A stretch of DNA of 10,290 nt from Flavobacterium sp. (GTDB lineage: Bacteria > Bacteroidota > Bacteroidia > Flavobacteriales > Flavobacteriaceae): the NCBI GenBank assembly GCA_017989775.1, contig JAGNPF010000023.1, positions 1 to 10,290 of the forward strand. Direction: 5' to 3'. Shown piece after piece: positions 6,911-10,290 of this stretch. The notes beneath the pieces are model-generated. The model had not been told where the DNA came from. It made no database searches and saw only the letters and a program-made list of their open reading frames with translations. A program made the position numbers and the translations under genes. Each line of letters opens with the position of its first letter. Position 1 is the first letter of the stretch.

Positions 6911-6977
6911 TTATTTGTCCCACTATTTATTTTGTTAACCAAAACTAAAATTAAATACGGAAAGAAAAAAACATTTC

Positions 6978-7007
6978 ATCGATTAAATACAAAAAAAATC
7001 GATTAAA
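6978..7007. repeat. ATCGATTAAA direct repeat, 20-bp period
   Basis: Identical 10-mers ATCGATTAAA lie at 6978-6987 and 6998-7007, offset by exactly 20 bp, roughly two helical turns. Each contains the palindrome ATCGAT. The pair is upstream of both gldK promoter candidates, where an activator would bind. No regulator can be named. Confidence 0.6.
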
Positions 7008-7034
7008 AGCCAAAAATGCATTATTTACGTAAGT

Positions 7035-7052
7035 TTTGTTTTATAAAACAAA
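7035..7052. repeat. Perfect 18-bp palindrome
   Basis: TTTGTTTTATAAAACAAA equals its own reverse complement over all 18 bases and has no loop. Just to its left is a second palindrome, TTACGTAA at 7025-7032. No T-run follows on the minus strand, so it does not look like an intrinsic terminator. A dimeric operator, or an AT-rich chance palindrome, fits better. Confidence 0.6.
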
Positions 7053-7112
7053 TATTTACCTTTCCTTGCTTTTAACTATTTTTAACAACCTTGTGTGTAG
7101 TTCAACGATAAA

Positions 7113-8264
7113 TTAGACTATATTTTTACGCTGAGCTTTCCACCATCTTTCAGGAATTTCTTGATTGCAAGCCCCCAAATACTCTTCATGCGAACAGGGT
7201 AATAACGTGTTTTTCTTCAACTTATTATTGGTGCTTGAAATAAATGGAATTTCAATCCACCACCTGTCTGTTTTGTTGCTTTTGTAGAAAACCAACTCTT
7301 CATCATCCAAAGGAACGATGTACTTGATGTAGTTTTCCCTGCTCCCAAAAGGATATTCATTCGAACGATAATGATACCCCTCGATGAAATACCAAATGAT
7401 TTGGGCAACCAAAACCGATTCGTTTCTAGAATTGTTGTGGTTGAAAATTCCCAAAAGCGAAACTTTGTCACTAATTCCGGCATAGCGCGACAAGGCGCAA
7501 ATCTCTTTCCCGTTAAAACCATTGGGCGTGAACGGATTGTTGTTTCCGGAATCGGATGATTTCACGGAAGTCAAATCGATGCTCACTAGGTCGGCATCCC
7601 TAAAAACGGGTTCGGAAATGGCAATATTATTCGAAATTTCGCCCAAACGATAGGCGTCAAAAAACAATTTGTCGATCAAATCTATTTCTTCCTGCGAATT
7701 ATAATAGGTCTGAAACCCGACATTGCTGAAATTAAAAAGATTATTGGGTTCGTCAATTATGATTTTCGTCAAATAAGAAGAAGCAGAAACAACGGCATCC
7801 TCTTTACCAAAATCAAATTTATTGTCAATGGAAACCAAATTGACCATTTGCTCCAAATCGTCATATCCTCTATAAAGTGCATAAGTCAAATCTTGCGAAC
7901 CACCAATAACTATTGGAATAATTTTCTTTTTGATTAAACTGGAAACCACTTTTTTCAACGCAAAATAAGTGTCGGAAATTGAATTTCCGGCCAGGATGTT
8001 TCCCAAATCGGCAATCGACGCATCCCAATTTCCGGGAAACAAGCCGTACAGCTCTTTCCGAATGGGCGACAAATCCACTTCCCCGGTTTGATTCAGGTCA
8101 CCCCTGTTTTCCAAAACACCAATGATGGCAATTTTTATTTTATCCAAATCTGGAAAATCTTCTGCAGTGTGAAAAACCACTTTGCTTCCCAATTGCTGGG
8201 AAGAAAGTTCCTCGACAAATTGAAGGATTTCATTGTCTAAAGGTTTTAGAAAATCAAATTCCAT
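7113..8264 (-). CDS. Ureohydrolase (arginase/formimidoylglutamase) family protein with degraded metal site
   Basis: This 383-residue protein shows the three ureohydrolase signature regions, each altered. IVIGGSQD at 118-125 replaces GGGHD (His to Gln at 124). SIDNKFD at 145-151 replaces the DAHxD motif (Asp147 and Asp151 kept, His to Lys at 149). SIDLT at 228-232 replaces SxDxD (Asp230 kept, second Asp to Thr at 232). In arginases these six residues bind the two manganese ions, so three of six ligands are gone and ordinary arginase or formimidoylglutamase activity is unlikely. An extra C-terminal region of about 70 residues carries several tryptophans (DRWWIEIP, ERWWKAQ). There is no signal peptide, so it is probably cytosolic. 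The start MEFDFLKPLD is the only reasonable ATG. It lies 70 bp after topA and 271 bp before gldK on the same strand; I recall similar synteny in other Flavobacteria. The frame is intact, so it is not a pseudogene. Confidence 0.88.
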   Translation of the reverse strand: MEFDFLKPLDNEILQFVEELSSQQLGSKVVFHTAEDFPDLDKIKIAIIGVLENRGDLNQTGEVDLSPIRKELYGLFPGNWDASIADLGNILAGNSISDTYFALKKVVSSLIKKKIIPIVIGGSQDLTYALYRGYDDLEQMVNLVSIDNKFDFGKEDAVVSASSYLTKIIIDEPNNLFNFSNVGFQTYYNSQEEIDLIDKLFFDAYRLGEISNNIAISEPVFRDADLVSIDLTSVKSSDSGNNNPFTPNGFNGKEICALSRYAGISDKVSLLGIFNHNNSRNESVLVAQIIWYFIEGYHYRSNEYPFGSRENYIKYIVPLDDEELVFYKSNKTDRWWIEIPFISSTNNKLKKNTLLPCSHEEYLGACNQEIPERWWKAQRKNIV

Positions 8265-8281
8265 ATTATATTACTTTTTCC

Positions 8282-8309
8282 TCTCCCCAGCCCTCTCCAA
8301 AGGAGAGGG
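8282..8309. repeat. REP-like CCCTCTCC hairpin element
   Basis: CCCTCTCC at 8291-8298 pairs perfectly with GGAGAGGG at 8302-8309 around an AAA loop, preceded by a related TCTCCCC block from 8282. This GC-rich element stands out in AT-rich surroundings. From memory, near-identical palindromes recur between genes in Flavobacterium. It fills most of the 70-bp spacer between topA and the ureohydrolase-like gene. Without a T-run on either side it is a poor intrinsic terminator, though it could affect mRNA ends. Confidence 0.75.
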
Positions 8310-8334
8310 AGACGAGAATAGAATGTGTTAGTAT

Positions 8335-10290
8335 TTATTTCTTTTTAACTACTGGTTTCTTTGCAGCAGGTTTCTTTGCAGCAGGTTTTTTTGCAGCTGT
8401 AGTTTTTTTGGCTGCCACTTTTTTGGCTGGTGTTTTCTTGGCAATCATTTCCTGGACTTCCTCCAATGTCAATTTGGCGGCATCAACCTCTTTGCCCAGT
8501 TCAATCTTGATTTTTCCTTTGGTAATTACCGATCTTCCCCAACGGGCTTTTTCGACCAAAATTCCTTCTTCCGTCCAGTTATGCAAAACCTTGTCGATAT
8601 TTTTTTGAATTTTGTCTTCAATCAACTCCACGATGTCCGATTGGGACAAATTATCGAAATTGTATTTTTTGCTTACGTTGATAAAAATTCCGTCCCATTT
8701 GATAAACGGCCCGAAACGCCCTGTTCCTTTTTGCACGGGTTGCCCTTTATAGGTAGCGATTGGCGCATCGGCTTTGGCTTTTTCATCAATCAATTCTTGC
8801 GCTCTAACTATAGTAACATCAAGCGGATTTTCACCTTTTGGCAAAGAAACGAAAACACTCCCGTGACGCACATAAGGCCCGAAACGACCGTTGCTCACTT
8901 CGACTTCTTCTCCCTGATAGGTTCCCAAGTTTTTTGGCAACAAAAATAAATCCAATACTTCTTCCAAAGTAATGTTTCCAATATTTTGGTCATTCATCAA
9001 ACTGGCAAATTTCTTGTCTTCGTCGTCGGCTGCCCCAATCTGTGCCATTGGCCCAAATTTACCCAAACGAACCGAAACCGGTTTTCCTGTTTTTGGATCC
9101 GTTCCAAGAATTCTCTCGCCACTTTCCCTGTCGGCATTGGCTTCCACGTCTTTCACCGTTGGATGAAACTTGTCGTAGAACTCCTGCATCATTGTGGCCC
9201 ATTCGATATTTCCTTCGGCAATTTCATCAAAATCTTGTTCCACTTTGGCAGTGAAATTATAATCCAAGATGTTTCCGAAATTTTTCACCAAGAAATCCGT
9301 AACAATGGTTCCTATGTCTGTTGGAACCAACTTTCCTTTGTCGGAACCCGTGTTTTCTTTCAGCAACTTCTCGCCTAGTTTTCCGGATTGCAATGTCAAT
9401 TGGGTGTAATTGCGTTCCTGACCTTCCAAAGTTCCTTTCTCCACATAATTTCTGTTGATGATGGTGGAAATGGTTGGCGCATAAGTGGATGGACGACCAA
9501 TCCCTAATTCTTCCAACTTTTTCACCAAAGAAGCTTCTGTATAACGAGCCGGCGGACGAGAATATCTCTCGGTGGCCGTGATATAATTATTTTGCAATTT
9601 TTCGTTTACTTTCAAGGCTGGCAACATTCCTTCTTGCTCCTCTTCATCGTCATCGTGACCTTCCAAATATACTTTCAAGAAACCTTCAAAAAGCAAAACT
9701 TCACCAGAGGCAGTAAATAATTCGCCGTGGTTGTTGGCAGCAATTTTTACGTTGGTTCGTTCCAATTCGGCATCACTCATTTGCGAAGCCAAAGTTCTTT
9801 TCCAAATCAAGTCGTACAAACGCGCTTGATCTCGGTCTATATTTACGGTATGAAGCGACATGTCCGTTGGACGAATCGCCTCGTGGGCTTCTTGTGCCCC
9901 TTTGCTTTTGTTGGCAAAAGTCCTGGGTTTCGAAAATTCCTTTCCGTAGGATTTGATGATTTCGGCTTGGGCAGCATCCATCGCTTCTTTTGACAAGTTC
10001 AAGCTGTCCGTTCTCATGTAAGTGATGAGTCCCGCTTCGTACAAACGTTGCGCCAATTGCATCGTGATTCCAACGGGCAAATACAATTTACGCGCCGCTT
10101 CTTGTTGCAAGGTCGAAGTCGTGAAAGGTGCCGTTGGTGATTTTTTGGTGGGTTTGGTTTCTAAATCCGAAACTTTATAGGTAGAACCGATATTCTTGTT
10201 CAAGAAATCTTCGGCTTCTTTTTTGGTGTTGAAATTCTTGGGCAGTTTGGCCTTGAATGTTTTTCCGGCTTCGTTGGTGAATTCTGCCAC
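8335..10290 (-). CDS. topA: DNA topoisomerase I, C-terminal 651 residues (runs off right edge)
   Basis: This is type IA topoisomerase, which relaxes negative supercoils by a covalent 5'-phosphotyrosine link. In the visible part, the active-site tyrosine is residue 91 in GLITYMRTDS. It is flanked by FTTSTLQQEAARKL (56-69), AHEAIRPT (135-142) and GIGRPSTYAPTIS (263-275). The N-terminal Toprim domain lies beyond 10290, and the first visible codon, GTG, is internal. Instead of E. coli-type cysteine zinc fingers, the C-terminus carries glycine-rich repeats with an aromatic core: VRLGKFGPM (408-415), SNGRFGPYV (467-474), GTGRFGPFI (523-530) and a diverged EKARWGRSV (580-588). These are the Toprim C-terminal-repeat type. 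The last about 35 residues are a Lys/Ala/Pro tail (AAKKP units) that probably binds DNA non-specifically. The ureohydrolase-like gene follows after 70 bp and may be co-transcribed. Confidence 0.97.
   Translation of the reverse strand: MAEFTNEAGKTFKAKLPKNFNTKKEAEDFLNKNIGSTYKVSDLETKPTKKSPTAPFTTSTLQQEAARKLYLPVGITMQLAQRLYEAGLITYMRTDSLNLSKEAMDAAQAEIIKSYGKEFSKPRTFANKSKGAQEAHEAIRPTDMSLHTVNIDRDQARLYDLIWKRTLASQMSDAELERTNVKIAANNHGELFTASGEVLLFEGFLKVYLEGHDDDEEEQEGMLPALKVNEKLQNNYITATERYSRPPARYTEASLVKKLEELGIGRPSTYAPTISTIINRNYVEKGTLEGQERNYTQLTLQSGKLGEKLLKENTGSDKGKLVPTDIGTIVTDFLVKNFGNILDYNFTAKVEQDFDEIAEGNIEWATMMQEFYDKFHPTVKDVEANADRESGERILGTDPKTGKPVSVRLGKFGPMAQIGAADDEDKKFASLMNDQNIGNITLEEVLDLFLLPKNLGTYQGEEVEVSNGRFGPYVRHGSVFVSLPKGENPLDVTIVRAQELIDEKAKADAPIATYKGQPVQKGTGRFGPFIKWDGIFINVSKKYNFDNLSQSDIVELIEDKIQKNIDKVLHNWTEEGILVEKARWGRSVITKGKIKIELGKEVDAAKLTLEEVQEMIAKKTPAKKVAAKKTTAAKKPAAKKPAAKKPVVKKK
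8354..8398. repeat. topA: 15-bp tandem repeat encoding the TopA AAKKP tail
   Basis: Three 15-bp units lie at 8354-8368, 8369-8383 and 8384-8398. The first two are identical (GGTTTCTTTGCAGCA), and the third differs at two bases. They encode the AAKKP-type repeats of the TopA tail. Because the unit is a multiple of three, gain or loss by slippage would keep the frame, so tail length may vary between strains. Confidence 0.85.

Larger units (their letters stand above)
6842..7112. other. gldK: 271-bp AT-rich gldK upstream region without genes
   Basis: This is the longest non-coding stretch in the window and separates the gld operon from the ureohydrolase-like gene on the same strand. I see no credible coding frame. 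It contains the candidate promoters near gldK (6880-6947), a direct repeat with exact 20-bp period (6978-7007), an 8-bp palindrome TTACGTAA (7025-7032) and a perfect 18-bp palindrome (7035-7052). Part 7053-7112 shows only AT-rich sequence, with GTTAAAA repeated at 10-bp spacing on the minus strand, and no convincing intrinsic terminator for the upstream gene. Confidence 0.7.

Noticed and set aside
7035..7052. The 18-bp palindrome as terminator of the ureohydrolase-like gene
   Set aside because: It is only A/T with two G/C pairs, has no loop, and no T-run follows on the minus strand. It is kept as a palindrome of unknown role.
10288..10290. GTG at the right edge as the topA start codon
   Set aside because: The translation begins in the middle of a type IA topoisomerase, about 90 residues before the active-site tyrosine and lacking the Toprim domain, so the gene must continue beyond the window.
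1..10290. CRISPR arrays, tRNA/rRNA genes, insertion sequences or prophage genes
   Set aside because: I looked on both strands and found no regularly spaced repeats with spacers, no cloverleaf-like sequence, no transposase and no terminal inverted repeats.

Overview
The window looks like chromosomal DNA of a Flavobacterium-type member of the Flavobacteriaceae (phylum Bacteroidota). It is AT-rich, its spacers carry Bacteroidota-type TAnnTTTG promoter elements, most starts lack a Shine-Dalgarno sequence, and the centre is a complete gldK-gldL-gldM-gldN cluster. That cluster encodes the core of the gliding motility and type IX secretion (T9SS) machine. I see no phage, transposon, CRISPR array, tRNA or rRNA.

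Layout from left to right. Positions 1-610 (minus) hold the N-terminal third of an ABC-F ATPase that runs off the left edge. Positions 673-1053 (plus) encode a small DUF983 zinc-ribbon membrane protein, the only plus-strand gene, transcribed divergently from the ABC-F gene. It converges, with one base between stop codons, on an FAD-dependent DAO-type oxidoreductase at 1055-2101 (minus). A 98-bp spacer then holds a heptamer repeat and the hairpin terminator of the gld operon. Positions 2200-6841 (minus) are the operon in transcription order gldK, gldL, gldM, gldN, with regular spacers of 44, 45 and 47 bp. A 271-bp AT-rich region (6842-7112) upstream of gldK carries a candidate promoter, a 20-bp-spaced direct repeat and two palindromes. 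Positions 7113-8264 (minus) encode a ureohydrolase-fold protein whose metal site is degraded. After a REP-like hairpin, topA (DNA topoisomerase I) occupies 8335-10290 (minus) and runs off the right edge.

How the genes work together. GldL and GldM form the proton-driven inner-membrane motor. The residues known to matter in Flavobacterium johnsoniae, GldL Glu49 and GldM Arg9, are present at the same numbers here. GldM spans the periplasm to contact GldK (a lipoprotein) and GldN, which form the outer-membrane-associated ring. The flanking genes are housekeeping or unassigned. No wholly new system is evident. The points most worth a second look are the catalytically degraded ureohydrolase next to gldK, the structured gldK upstream region, and a perfect but misplaced anti-SD complement between gldM and gldN.
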